Positions 26,011-35,945 of a stretch of DNA of 64,000 nt are shown here, piece after piece. Position numbers and translations under genes: made by a program. The stretch's first letter is position 1, and each line of letters opens with the position of its first letter. The notes under the pieces were generated by a model. It saw only the letters and a program-made list of their open reading frames with translations, was not told the DNA's origin and made no database searches. The DNA comes from JAJTFW01 sp903922455 (GTDB taxonomy: Bacteria > Bacteroidota > Bacteroidia > AKYH767-A > OLB10): NCBI GenBank assembly GCA_943329665.2, contig CALQEU020000004.1:1-64000 (forward strand). The letters run 5' to 3'.

Positions 26011-26196
26011 TCATGAATTTAGAAGAATGCATCTGCATGAGCTTGGTGGTCCTTGCACAGCGTCATCTACAACAATAACTTCAATATTTGGAAAGTTGAT
26101 TTGCTTTAGTGATTTTAAAAGTTTATTCGTTACAGATGCTCTGTTATAATTAATACTTATGATAGAAACTTTAGGATATGCTGCTGCTGAATTCAT
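26011..26196 (-). pseudogene. N-terminal remnant of a GT2 glycosyltransferase
   Basis: The 61-codon frame begins VSIISINYNRASVTNKLLKS and continues INFPNIEVIVVDDA, the start of a GT2 nucleotide-binding domain. It then loses similarity and stops after about 15 further codons. The catalytic DxD region and the rest of the enzyme are missing. With the adjacent GT4 tail it suggests that a deletion removed the middle of two neighbouring genes. Confidence 0.65.
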
Positions 26197-26676
26197 CTTC
26201 TTGCTTTAACGAAATTTTCTTTGCAAAAGTTTCTTTAAGGAAACTGAATATAAGCGAAATATAAAAGACAGATCCTGTTGAAAATTGTCAAAAAATTTGA
26301 ATCTACTAAATGACAAAACAAAAACCCAAAAAAACCATAAGTGCTCCAAGCTTAAATTTTAATTCTATATTTTTCATTTTGAGCGGGACTACGGATCGAT
26401 TTCATATTAGAAAATGTAGCATGTTGATGTAAACCGGTAAGCTAACGTAAGTTATTTAACAAAGGTTCTAATTTTGTAAAAAGCATCCGCCTTTTTAAGC
26501 TCTGCTAAAGTTTTTTCGAATTCTAATTTGAACAGTTTCCATTTTGACATTGAAAATTGGTACTTAGAAATGAATGTAAATCACTGCTAATTCTTCAGTT
26601 GAAAAACAGTCTTCCGATCTCCGAAAAAAAATCGAAATTAATCCCATTATAATATTGATAATCAAATTGATATAAA
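26197..26676. other. 480-bp spacer without a recognisable gene
   Basis: AT-rich DNA between the GT2 remnant and kdsA. I see no long open frame, repeat or RNA signature on either strand. It may be decayed sequence from the glycan locus. Confidence 0.5.
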
Positions 26677-27489
26677 CTAAATAACGGCGTGCCTAATTTT
26701 CAACAGTTGCTGCAATAAAGCTTCTACTTTATCCAAAGAAATCATGTTTGCACCATCACTTAATGCTTCTTCAGGATTAGGGTGCGTCTCGAGGAAAATT
26801 CCATCAGCACCAGTTGCAATCGCAGCCTTAGCAATAGTTGCAATGAGCTCAGGGCGCCCTCCAGTAACACCAGAACTTTGATTAGGCTGCTGTACACTGT
26901 GCGTAATGTCCATAACAACAGGATATCCAAAATTTTTCATCGTTGGAATTCCTCTATAATCAACAACTAAATCTGAATAGCCCAAAGAAGTTCCTCTTTC
27001 TGTGAGCATGATGTTGCTATTGCCAGAATTAAATATTTTCTCCACCGCAAATTTCATCGCTTCAGGAGAGGAAAATTGACCTTTTTTTACATTTACTACT
27101 TTATGTGTTTTCGCTGCGGCAACTAGTAAATCCGTTTGACGACATAAAAACGCAGGAATTTGAAGTATATCTACATACTCCGCTGCAATGGATGCTTCAT
27201 GGCTTTCATGTATATCGGTAAGTAATGGAAGATTCAATTCTTTTCCCACCTTACTCAAAATTCCCAAAGCAATTTCATCTCCCATACCCGTATAAGAATC
27301 GATTCGTGTGCGATTGGCCTTACGAAATGAAGCTTTAAAAATAAAAGGAATTCCTAACCGATTAGTAATTTGCCGTAATCTGTGTGCTGTTTGATAAGTG
27401 ATTTCTTCACTTTCTACAACACATGTTCCAGCAATTAGAAAAAAACTTTTAGTGTCGGTATTTTTTAGATGGGGGATATGTGGATACAT
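26677..27489 (-). CDS. kdsA: 3-deoxy-8-phosphooctulonate synthase (KDO-8-P synthase)
   Basis: A 270-residue enzyme condensing arabinose 5-phosphate with phosphoenolpyruvate to give KDO 8-phosphate for lipid A-core LPS. Signature stretches: FLIAGTCVVES, FKASFRKANRT, LLTDIHE, ILQIPAFLCRQTDLL, VKKGQFSSPE, VVMDITHSVQQPN, GGRPELIATIAKAA and GIFLETHPNP. The family usually has KASFDKANRS; here it is FRKANRT. GTCVVE keeps the Cys position found in metal-dependent forms. A TATCTTTG -7 box is 10 nt upstream of the ATG. Confidence 0.94.
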   Translation of the reverse strand: MYPHIPHLKNTDTKSFFLIAGTCVVESEEITYQTAHRLRQITNRLGIPFIFKASFRKANRTRIDSYTGMGDEIALGILSKVGKELNLPLLTDIHESHEASIAAEYVDILQIPAFLCRQTDLLVAAAKTHKVVNVKKGQFSSPEAMKFAVEKIFNSGNSNIMLTERGTSLGYSDLVVDYRGIPTMKNFGYPVVMDITHSVQQPNQSSGVTGGRPELIATIAKAAIATGADGIFLETHPNPEEALSDGANMISLDKVEALLQQLLKIRHAVI

Positions 27490-27499
27490 CTTTTTTTTG

Positions 27500-27507
27500 C
27501 AAAGATA
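27500..27507 (-). promoter_or_regulatory. -7 promoter element TATCTTTG for kdsA
   Basis: Matches TAnnTTTG, ending 10 nt upstream of the kdsA ATG. Confidence 0.6.
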
Positions 27508-27602
27508 AGAAAGGAATTAGGATGATGGATGTTCTGAATATTGGATGCTTGACTATCCAATTAGTTGCTCTTATTAATTGAATACTAGCTTTATCATGGA
27601 TT

Positions 27603-28793
27603 TTAAGCTACAAAAAGCACCAATCCTTTTAGATACTCCGCTTCGGGATGATAAATGCTTACTGGATGGTCGGCAGGTTGGGTAAGTTGATGTAGTATTT
27701 TGATTTCTCGCTGGGCTTGAATGGCCGATTGAAAAATAATCTTACGGAATAATTCTTTATCAACTGCTTGAGAGCAACTGAATGTAAATAATAATCCGCC
27801 CGACTTAATATGTTTTAAACCTTCGGTATTTAAATTACGATAACCAATCATCGCATTACTTACTTGATTTAGATGTTTGGCAAAGGCCGGTGGATCAAGA
27901 ATGAGAATATCATACTGTATTTCTAATTGACGTAAGTATGACATGACGTCGGATGTACTTGATTGATGTTTTCCTTGAAATTGATTTAATGTTACATTGT
28001 ACTCTAATCCCTCAATGGCTCGTGCAGAGCTGTCTACCGAATGTACTTCTGTTGCACCTCCTTGTAAGGAAGCAAGTGAAAATCCTCCTGTATAAGCAAA
28101 AGTATTTAACACTGTTTTGCCTTTTGAATAGTGTTTAAGTAATTGCCGATTGTCACGTTGGTCGAGAAAGAATCCTGTCTTTTGTCCATTTACAAAATCA
28201 ACAGAAAGTTTTATTCCATGTTCAAGTACGGTTTCATTCGGGTGGTAATTTTCTCTTTGTGCAAGAAAAATATTTTCAGGTTTTTCATGTCCATGCTTGG
28301 CCATGGTTTCTGCACTTTTATCATATACAGCATCAATGTGCGGCATTTCCTCTAAAATTAATTGAGCTAATAACGATTTGATCGACTGCATTCCTAACGT
28401 ATAACTTTGAAGAACTACAGTGTTTCCGTATACATCAGCAATAAGTCCGGGCATTCCATCCCCCTCACCATGAATAAGTCGAAAGGAATTTGTTTCAGGA
28501 TTCGGAAATGATATTACATTTCGCAGTGTTAAACATTTTTTAATCTTGTATCTGAAAAATTGATCATCAACAATCTTTTCATCAAAATCAAAACAACGTA
28601 TACTTATCGTTCCACGTTGAAAATGACCCGTTGCCAAATATTCACCTTTTGCTGAATGAACTTGAACCAAATCGCCATTATTTAAATCGGCAGGCTCGTT
28701 TGCTATGGCACCACTGAAAACCCAAGGATGCTTTTGTAGGAGTGATCTTTCTTTTCCTTTCTTTAGTTGAATAACAGGGTAGGGGAGCGACAT
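27603..28793 (-). CDS. Class I SAM-dependent rRNA methyltransferase (RlmI-like)
   Basis: A 396-residue protein of the RlmI/YccW type, which methylates a cytosine of 23S rRNA. Residues 1-80 are a PUA-like RNA-binding domain (LKKGKERSLLQKHPWVFSGAI). The methyltransferase domain has VNGQKTGFFLDQRDNR, VLNTFAYTGGFSLASL (SAM motif I), VHSVDSS, ILDPPAFAK (motif IV) and FTFSCSQAV with the likely catalytic Cys. RlmI is the nearest named match, but the exact target position is not certain. Confidence 0.85.
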   Translation of the reverse strand: MSLPYPVIQLKKGKERSLLQKHPWVFSGAIANEPADLNNGDLVQVHSAKGEYLATGHFQRGTISIRCFDFDEKIVDDQFFRYKIKKCLTLRNVISFPNPETNSFRLIHGEGDGMPGLIADVYGNTVVLQSYTLGMQSIKSLLAQLILEEMPHIDAVYDKSAETMAKHGHEKPENIFLAQRENYHPNETVLEHGIKLSVDFVNGQKTGFFLDQRDNRQLLKHYSKGKTVLNTFAYTGGFSLASLQGGATEVHSVDSSARAIEGLEYNVTLNQFQGKHQSSTSDVMSYLRQLEIQYDILILDPPAFAKHLNQVSNAMIGYRNLNTEGLKHIKSGGLLFTFSCSQAVDKELFRKIIFQSAIQAQREIKILHQLTQPADHPVSIYHPEAEYLKGLVLFVA

Positions 28794-28819
28794 ATTTATC
28801 TATACGAACGAATCTATTT

Positions 28820-31162
28820 TTAGAAGGATAAAACTTGAAATATTTTACTAAACGTATACTTATTTTCACTTTGAACTCGTGCCACAAATACACCTTTTTG
28901 TCCTTTATGCGGTGTCCAAATGAAGGGTTGATTACTCTTGATTTGTGTGTTCAATATATTTTTTCCCTCTGCATTGAATATTTCTAAATTGATAAATTGA
29001 TTTTCTGTTCCTTCAGATTTAAAATTTACATTACCAGAAGATGGGTTAGGCCAAATTTGTAAATCCATTTGGTTTGGGTTCGATGGGTTTGACAATCCTG
29101 TTGTAAAATCCCGATACCCCATTACATATTCTCCTCGCTTAAGTGTGTCAATCGTCATACTGCCCGCTTTGTCGAATTTATTTCCAGTGGTTAAGGTGTA
29201 ACCATTCACAATTTGCCAATCATCTTTTACACTACTTCTGTAAAATAAAACTAAGCTGTCTTCGTTTCCTGTGATTAAATTATTATCGAGATGTCCTGCA
29301 GTAGCATTGGTAGATCCGTTGTAATTTAAAGTAGCCTTGGCTAAAAATCCAGGTTTTAAAATTCCATCAAATTTCCAATAACGATAATCGCTTAATCGAA
29401 TGCCAGGATGATTACTAGCGTTTTTAAAGGGATCAGGTTTTACCCAATGTAGTTCAGCTCGAACAGTACTCGTATCTGCTCCAGTAGTAATAACATTTAC
29501 ATTACTGTAAGTGTCAAAAAAGGAATTGGATCCAGTGGTAAAAAGTTTCTTCTCAAAATCCGAAATGGCATCTCCCATGTGATCGTTTCGATCAATAGAA
29601 TACCAAGTAGGAGTGAAGTTTAACGAAACAGGAAATGAATTTGTCATGTTGCCCATTAATAAAAGCAGGGTAGTGTCATTAACACCATCCGTGAAATTCA
29701 CCTCGACTTTCATTTCATAAATCGCTGAATTCCCTTTGCTCTTTTGACGAGTATGTAAATTATATTGATGCGCTGCTAAGTTGACCACTTCTAATGAATC
29801 AATGTCGAAATGTGGAAAGCCCGGTGTGAAAACCCAATCGTCAAAGAAACGATTCATGCTGATACCACTACTCGTAGTAAGTTCATCTCTTAAATGATAA
29901 CTGTTCACCGAACTATTTCCTCTATTATTCATGAAATCTCTGCATCCTTGAAAGAATAGCGAGTCCTGCATGTAATACCGTAATGTATGTGCCACATCAG
30001 CTCCCTTATTGTACACGGTTGGTCCATAGGTATGTGCATGCGGAATATTGATGAGCGGTAAATATCCATTGTCGGTGATATGTGCAAACTGCAGAACTTT
30101 TCTATGGTTGGTACGAAACCAAGTTCTGTAGGCATCAGTCCCATATAATTTTTCGGTGACATAGGCTTCGTTAAAACTAGCAAAACCTTCGTTTAGCCAC
30201 ATGTCGCCTTCCGACTCACAAGTAATCCAATCACCCCACCACATATGCGCTAATTCATGCGCCCATAATGTTTCGTAGGTGAGCGATCCATTGACATATG
30301 CTGTACCAATATGAATACTTGTTGCATGTTCCATCGCCCCTGAGTTAAACGGAATCAAACAATATCCTACTTTTTGAAACGGATAAGGACCATACGCCTG
30401 AATGTAATGAGATAAAACCGTATCTAAGTTTTGAAATGTTGCGTTAACATTATTGGAATCATTAGGCATGCAAGCAATTTCCACAGGGATGTTTTGATAG
30501 TTTCTACTCCACGTGTAGTAAGGCGCTATGGCTACGCTTGCTAAATAAGTGGGAATTGGGGTTGTTAAATTCCAGTTCCAAGTATTATTACCATTCGCAT
30601 GTAACGTAACTCCGGTTAGAATCCCATTGCAAAATGCTTTATATCCAGTAGCAGTGGTCATGTGAAAGGAGTAGGTGGATCTATCCGTAAACACATCGTT
30701 CGCAGGGAACCATGCTCTTCCAAATACATGGGGATCACTTCCAAATCCAACTCCCAAATTAAATGCATAATTAAAATTAAAATAAAATCCCCCCCAGCCA
30801 GTAGGATCGCCTTTAGGAATCCCATGATAATAAATGGAGACTGTTTCCGACGTGATGTTGTTTACCGGATTTAGTAAAGTAATAACAAGTACTGTATCGT
30901 TGTATGAATAGGCTAGAGCATTTGAGTTTTGATCAATAATTGAATCAATAATCAACGATAAAAGTGAAACTTCAAGTGTAGTTATATTTTGTGAAGAAGT
31001 TGATTTGAATTCCAGGTGTGCATGAGCTTCAATACTCTTGCTTGTAAAATTGATGGTATCAAAACTGATATCATAATGAACAACATCCAATAAGTTGGAT
31101 TGTGCATAATTAGGCGAACTAATTCCTAGAATCAGTAGTAGCGCGTAGAGTAATTTTGTCAT
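28820..31162 (-). CDS. Secreted M1 family metallopeptidase with type IX secretion tail
   Basis: An approximately 780-residue exported aminopeptidase-like enzyme. The ATG at 31162 is chosen because the signal peptide (LLYALLLILGISSPNYAQ) starts there; the frame opens further upstream at a TTG at 31201. The M1 signature is complete: GAMEH, then HELAHMWWGD (zinc ligands H302 and H306, catalytic E303) and WLNEGFASF (third ligand E325). The last 80 residues are a Por tail: LQIWPNPSSGNV, LEIFNAEGKNIL, KGVFVARV. It probably degrades extracellular peptides for nutrition. Confidence 0.9.
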   Translation of the reverse strand: MTKLLYALLLILGISSPNYAQSNLLDVVHYDISFDTINFTSKSIEAHAHLEFKSTSSQNITTLEVSLLSLIIDSIIDQNSNALAYSYNDTVLVITLLNPVNNITSETVSIYYHGIPKGDPTGWGGFYFNFNYAFNLGVGFGSDPHVFGRAWFPANDVFTDRSTYSFHMTTATGYKAFCNGILTGVTLHANGNNTWNWNLTTPIPTYLASVAIAPYYTWSRNYQNIPVEIACMPNDSNNVNATFQNLDTVLSHYIQAYGPYPFQKVGYCLIPFNSGAMEHATSIHIGTAYVNGSLTYETLWAHELAHMWWGDWITCESEGDMWLNEGFASFNEAYVTEKLYGTDAYRTWFRTNHRKVLQFAHITDNGYLPLINIPHAHTYGPTVYNKGADVAHTLRYYMQDSLFFQGCRDFMNNRGNSSVNSYHLRDELTTSSGISMNRFFDDWVFTPGFPHFDIDSLEVVNLAAHQYNLHTRQKSKGNSAIYEMKVEVNFTDGVNDTTLLLLMGNMTNSFPVSLNFTPTWYSIDRNDHMGDAISDFEKKLFTTGSNSFFDTYSNVNVITTGADTSTVRAELHWVKPDPFKNASNHPGIRLSDYRYWKFDGILKPGFLAKATLNYNGSTNATAGHLDNNLITGNEDSLVLFYRSSVKDDWQIVNGYTLTTGNKFDKAGSMTIDTLKRGEYVMGYRDFTTGLSNPSNPNQMDLQIWPNPSSGNVNFKSEGTENQFINLEIFNAEGKNILNTQIKSNQPFIWTPHKGQKGVFVARVQSENKYTFSKIFQVLSF

Positions 31163-31212
31163 CTTATTCGATGACACTAAATTAGTAAAATTTAGGGACA
31201 ACCAAAGGGCGT

Positions 31213-33738
31213 TTATCTTGTTATATTCGCTTTCGCCTGAAACACTTGATCTTCATCTCTCACCACAATAAAATAGTTGCCATCTGAATAATGACTCATG
31301 TCAAAACCTGTCTGCATAAGGATAGAAATCGTTGTGTTACCTGCATAAAGAAGTCGACCAGTAAAGTCAAAAATATTTAACATGCAATTTTCCATACCAT
31401 GCACTTCCTTCGTAATATGAACATATCCATGTCCTGGATTAGGTGCTATGGCAAGAAGGCCTTGACCTACTGGTGGACTTATCGTCCTTAAAATATTCAA
31501 CGTATCATTCAAAGTGCATCCTCTAGAATCTGAAATAAAATAGGGTTGTGGACCCTCTGCAAGTTGATGAATTTGGTTTCCAATGATGCCTGAATTCAGC
31601 CATTGTATGTAGTAGGGAGGTGTTCCTCCTTGTAATTGCAAACTGGCGGATCCATTTTGTTCAAAATCAATTTCAGAATGTAGCGTTGCGCTCGCAACGA
31701 TGGGTGCAGGGCTAGAAAGAGTATAGTTTACTATTCTACTACATCCATTGTCTTGTTGTATCGTGCATTGATAATTTCCGCTTGCTAAATTCGTCGCATG
31801 AGAAGTAATACTTTGGTTCGACCAATTATATTGTAAATTAGATGGAAGATCACCATAAATAATATTTCCTGTCCAAAAGGATCCTACTTTATTTGCAGTA
31901 AAGAATGCACCCGAATTACCGATTCGTGAATTTGAATTGAGATGAGTGAAGAAGTGATTATCATAAAATGAAGATGAATCGAGATGATTGAAAATATCGT
32001 CTGATGAATAAACATAAAGACTCCAATCGCCTGAAGTGCATAAATAAGGACTGTTTAATGTAAGCAAACTCGTCAAGGAATTGTTTGATTGAGTAAGAGA
32101 ATAGCTTCCGAGTAAAGTCCATGAAGAGGAATTATTTTCTTTTCCTATATAATCTCCTTGCTTGATATAAATCGTAACTGCACCACTTCTGTTCAAGAAT
32201 AAATCGATTCCTTTTAATAGAAGATCATGAGTTGATGAAAAATGGATCATACTTCCATGAGCTGGATTTGCAAATGGAATGGCTGTCATGCTATGATATT
32301 CATTGTTGGCTGGTGTAGCCTGAATACTAATTTCTCCATCATTGGAATTGTAACAACGAGGAGAGCGAATAATTGTAGTGTTCACTTTAATGCTATCCGC
32401 TACAGGAGTAATAAATGACTTTGAGGAAATGCAGCCTAACGCGTCTGTAACAGTAATTTCATTTTGTCCTGGAGCAAATTGCTTTTGAAACCACTGTCCA
32501 TCGGTCATACTATTATTATATGAATAACCAAAGTCGCTATTAACTACATACGAAATCATTCCGGCCATATTCATCACTCCAGTTATTCCGGACTGAAAAG
32601 GCTGATTATTTATGCTCCTGCTGATTCCTTCATAAATGCTTAAAATATGGTCGTAGTTTAATGTATTGCCTAGAACTGTACTTGTAATCCCTTTAATTTC
32701 TCCTTGATGGTTGTAAATATAAACGGAATAAACTCCAGGATCTAAAGTAGGTGGAGTAACAAATTTTATCGGCGTTTCTTCGTCAATACCTGCTCCGTAA
32801 ACTTGAGTTGAACTGATCAATTGCCACTGTGTAGAATCAAATTCAGCTCCCGTCATCGAACCTGATTTGAGATAAATACTTATGGTTTGCAATTGTGTAC
32901 TTGGAAGATGAATGGAAATATGAGTCAATGAAATTTTTGATTTAGTGGACATGTCGAACATGAACCCATTGCTCTGTGTATTGGACCAAAGCGTAGTATA
33001 CAATGACTTCTTATATGGGAACGGAGATCCGCCTTTTGCATGAAAGATGGCTTGTCCATCGTTGGCAGATCCACAAGTGGGAGCATAGCTGACAGCGTCC
33101 ACTTCAAGTGGAGAGGGTTCACCCAGTGTTGTGGATTCTGTAACTACATTTCCGATCGCATCACTTATAGTTAAAGTATAGACACCAGCCGGAAGATTTG
33201 CGTTTTCATCTGTAGTGTTTCCATTCGACCAAAGAAATTGATAGGGCTTAACACCACCGCTTGCTTTGGCTTTTATGTATCCAGTGGAAGTGCCATGGCA
33301 TTTTGCATTCACTACTCTCCTTATTCCAGCGTTAAAAGGTAAAACAACTTTAGATTCAATTGTTGTGATTTCTAATTTAGTTTCTGTTTGATTCGCTTCC
33401 TTTGGTGTTTCAGATTGATTGAAATTTCCTTGTAAAGTAGGTGTAAGGAATGATGGTTTCGTTGTATTGGTTTCAGGAAGTTCATCGCTTAAACCTATAA
33501 AAATTGGGTTTTTCTAACACCTAGGTTGAATAGGTAAAATTCTAAAAGTGGTAGCTTTCTGAATTTGTTCGAAACTAAATTCTTGATTAGAAAAGAAAGA
33601 ATTTGAATTAGGAAATGCAGCTGTGTAATACGATTCAACTTTTCGATTTTTTGTAGCAATACTCAATGATTGCGCAACTATTAAAGTGCACAGGAACTGT
33701 GCAATAATTATTAATCCAAATTTTAAATAACTCCTCAT
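31213..33738 (-). pseudogene. SprB-repeat surface protein gene interrupted by an in-frame TAG
   Basis: One reading frame of 842 codons is split by a single TAG at 33514-33516. The 74 codons before it give a signal peptide (FGLIIIAQFLCTLIVAQ) and a short mature start. The codons after it continue in the same frame (KNPIFIGLSDELPETN and so on) to a SprB-type repeat: VVNAKCHGTSTGYIKAKASG, VKPYQFLWSNGNTTDENANL, PAGVYTLTISDAIGN. The middle has beta-sandwich regions and two more partial repeats. The end is a type IX tail: AIAPNPGHGYVHI, LNIFDFTGRLLY, GNYFIVV. The intact gene would encode a large surface adhesin-like protein. The nearest downstream alternative start is a GTG at 33312, which would lack a signal peptide. 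Confidence 0.8.
33514..33516 (-). other. In-frame TAG stop splitting the SprB-repeat gene
   Basis: TAG follows the codons CCT AGG TGT and precedes AAA AAC CCA ATT. Frame and protein character are continuous on both sides. TAG is also used as a normal stop elsewhere in the window, for example at the end of the transposase gene at 843, so a reassigned codon is unlikely. Confidence 0.85.
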
Positions 33739-33890
33739 CGTCAGTAATGTTAATTTACCTTCTTTAACGGAGAGATTAGAACTCAGTTCTGTAATAATAA
33801 GGGTTTGTAAGGTTTTTAAGTAAATTATAGAGAATCAATATGCCCATAACAATGTTAAAGTAAAAATAATTCCACTATATAAAAAGCACT

Positions 33891-35366
33891 TTAAAACCAA
33901 TTCGAAAATAAAAGTATGAGTAGAATGCCAACAAGATCCACAAAAAAACCTACTACTACCATTTCTCTAACTTTGATATGTCCGCTTGAATAAACTATTG
34001 TATTAGGGGCCGTAGCAATAGGTAGCATAAAACCCAAAGAAGCCGATAAGGCAGCAGGAATCAAAAGTAACTTGGGATCTATATTTGTGACCAATTGTAG
34101 TGATATTAAAATGGGCATCATCAATTGAATACTAGCTACATTGGATGCAAACTCAGAGATGACAGTTACAATTACACAAATAATAAGGATGGTATAGATG
34201 ATGGGAACATCATTTACAGCGTTAAGTTGGTGTGCTAGCCAAGTACTCAAACCAGAAAGTTCAAATCCTTTCGCTAGGGCGAATCCACTTCCGAAAAGTA
34301 AAATAATTTCATAAGGTAGCTTTGATGCTTCTTTCCAAGTGAGCAATGCTCTTCCTTTTTCTGTTTGTGATGGAATTAAGAAGAGAAGTAAGGCCATGCT
34401 GATGGCTATGGTGCTATCTTGAATTTGTTGGGGGTGTGGAAAGAGATTCGTCCATCCTTTGAGATGTAAACTACCGATGTCTAAATCGGCACGTGTTAAC
34501 CATAATATTGCCGTCGTAAAGAAAACGATGCCTACTGTTTTTTCATCTTTATTCCATCTGCCAAGCTGTGAAAATTGGGCTTTGAATCCACTCATTTGAA
34601 ATTTGCCGATCTTTAATTTGCGTAAAAGGAAGAATCGAATGATGAACCAAGCACTCAACAACAATAGGAAGGCAAAAGGCAAGGCGAAGATCATCCAACC
34701 TGCAAATGTAATGGGAGCTGAAGATGCGTACTGCTCATTATAAGCTCTGTAAAAAATCATGTTAGTAGGAGTTCCTACTAAAGTGGCTAAACCTCCAATG
34801 CTGGCTGAATAAGCGAGACCAATCAATAAGGCGGAGGATAATTTTCGATGCGTTTCTTCAACTAGAATATGTTTTTTGAGTTGATGTATAACGGCAAGTA
34901 CAGCCGAAAGAAGCATCATCACAGTAGCCGTGTTAGAAATCCACATGGAAATTAAAAATCCACTCAGCATGATGCCAAATAATACGCGGGAAGCATTGTG
35001 TCCAGTTGATGATAATATACCTAAAGCAAGTCGATGATGCAAGCCCCATTTTTCAATGGCAAAAGCTAAGAGGAATCCTCCAATGAATAAAAATAAAATG
35101 GGATCCATGTATTGAGCCGATACTTCTTTGATATCAGCAATACCACTCGCTGGGATGAGAATAAAAGGGATGAAAGAGGAAACCGCAATGTGAACCGCTT
35201 CTGTCAACCACCATAATGCCACCCAAATGGTAATGCCCATCATCACCATCATTTGTGGAGAGTTAGTGAGAGGGGAAGGGAGAAAGCAAAATAAAATAAA
35301 AACTAGCGGACCTGCAATTACTGCCCAACCTTTATTGGAGGTGGTACTTGTTGGCTCGCTGCTCAT
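33891..35366 (-). CDS. SLC13/DASS family sodium-dicarboxylate symporter
   Basis: A 491-residue inner-membrane transporter with about 12 hydrophobic segments across its length. Family marks: WLTEAVHIAVSSFIPFILIP, MDPILFLFIGGFLLAFAIEKW, SNTATVMMLLSAVLAV (the SNT sodium/carboxylate site), GLATLVGTPTNMIFYRAY, and the second repeat SEFASNVASIQLMMPILISL with ATAPNTIVYSSGHI. Likely substrates are C4-dicarboxylates or related anions, with sodium. It is a single gene. Confidence 0.88.
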   Translation of the reverse strand: MSSEPTSTTSNKGWAVIAGPLVFILFCFLPSPLTNSPQMMVMMGITIWVALWWLTEAVHIAVSSFIPFILIPASGIADIKEVSAQYMDPILFLFIGGFLLAFAIEKWGLHHRLALGILSSTGHNASRVLFGIMLSGFLISMWISNTATVMMLLSAVLAVIHQLKKHILVEETHRKLSSALLIGLAYSASIGGLATLVGTPTNMIFYRAYNEQYASSAPITFAGWMIFALPFAFLLLLSAWFIIRFFLLRKLKIGKFQMSGFKAQFSQLGRWNKDEKTVGIVFFTTAILWLTRADLDIGSLHLKGWTNLFPHPQQIQDSTIAISMALLLFLIPSQTEKGRALLTWKEASKLPYEIILLFGSGFALAKGFELSGLSTWLAHQLNAVNDVPIIYTILIICVIVTVISEFASNVASIQLMMPILISLQLVTNIDPKLLLIPAALSASLGFMLPIATAPNTIVYSSGHIKVREMVVVGFFVDLVGILLILLFSNWF

Positions 35367-35401
35367 AAAGTGTAATTAATTTAGAGGATTAATGGACGGA
35401 A

Positions 35402-35872
35402 TTAACTATTGGGTTCTTCCTGACGAAATTTATCAAGCAATTTACAAAGTTGTGCTGTTTCAGTAGCGCTTAACCCTTTTGAAATTTGATCCATCGCGGT
35501 TTCATCCACCTTCATTTCTTCCACTAGCTTCAATCCTTTTTTTGAAATGGTGATAATCGATTCCCGTCGGTCTTCTTTAGATGGAACACGTGTTAAATAT
35601 CCTGAGAGGCGCAATCGTTCAACTACTCGACTTGTATCGCTCATCTTATCCAGCATCCTGGATTTAATTTGATTTAATTTTAAAGCGTTGGGATGCGATC
35701 CATTTAAAATTCTTAATACATTGTATTGCTGGCTACTCAACCCATACTTCTTAAATATTTTCGAAATTTGATTTTGCAACCAATTTGAAGTATAAATAAG
35801 ATTGATTTGTGCGTGGTGATTCACATTTCTGAATTTTTTTTGCTGAATGGCATCTTTGATGTTCGCTGGCAT
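35402..35872 (-). CDS. MarR family transcriptional regulator
   Basis: An approximately 156-residue winged-helix protein. The region LSSQQYNVLRILNGSHPNAL, LNQIKSRMLDKMSDTSRVVE, RLRLSGYLTRVPSKEDRRES and ITISKKGLKLVEEM is the MarR DNA-binding domain, with the wing in SKEDRRESII. A longer frame upstream (to 35944) runs back through a strong terminator hairpin, so the ATG at 35872 (MPANIKDAI) is used. It lies downstream of yceI on the same strand, and a near-palindrome in front of yceI is a candidate operator. Confidence 0.85.
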   Translation of the reverse strand: MPANIKDAIQQKKFRNVNHHAQINLIYTSNWLQNQISKIFKKYGLSSQQYNVLRILNGSHPNALKLNQIKSRMLDKMSDTSRVVERLRLSGYLTRVPSKEDRRESIITISKKGLKLVEEMKVDETAMDQISKGLSATETAQLCKLLDKFRQEEPNS

Positions 35873-35896
35873 GAAACGAAGGTAGTTTATTTTAAT

Positions 35897-35932
35897 AAAA
35901 AAAGCCTTGGATTTAAATCCAAGGCTTTTTTT
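35897..35932. terminator. Bidirectional-type terminator after the YceI gene
   Basis: Perfect 28-bp palindrome at 35901-35928 (arms AAAGCCTTGGATTT/AAATCCAAGGCTTT) with A-run on the left and T-run on the right. It follows the YceI stop by 14 bp on the minus strand and separates YceI from the MarR gene. Confidence 0.9.
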
Positions 35933-35945
35933 GAAAAATATCATT

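Noticed and set aside
33312..33516. TAG as a reassigned sense codon
   Set aside because: TAG ends other genes in the window, so recoding is not the simple explanation.
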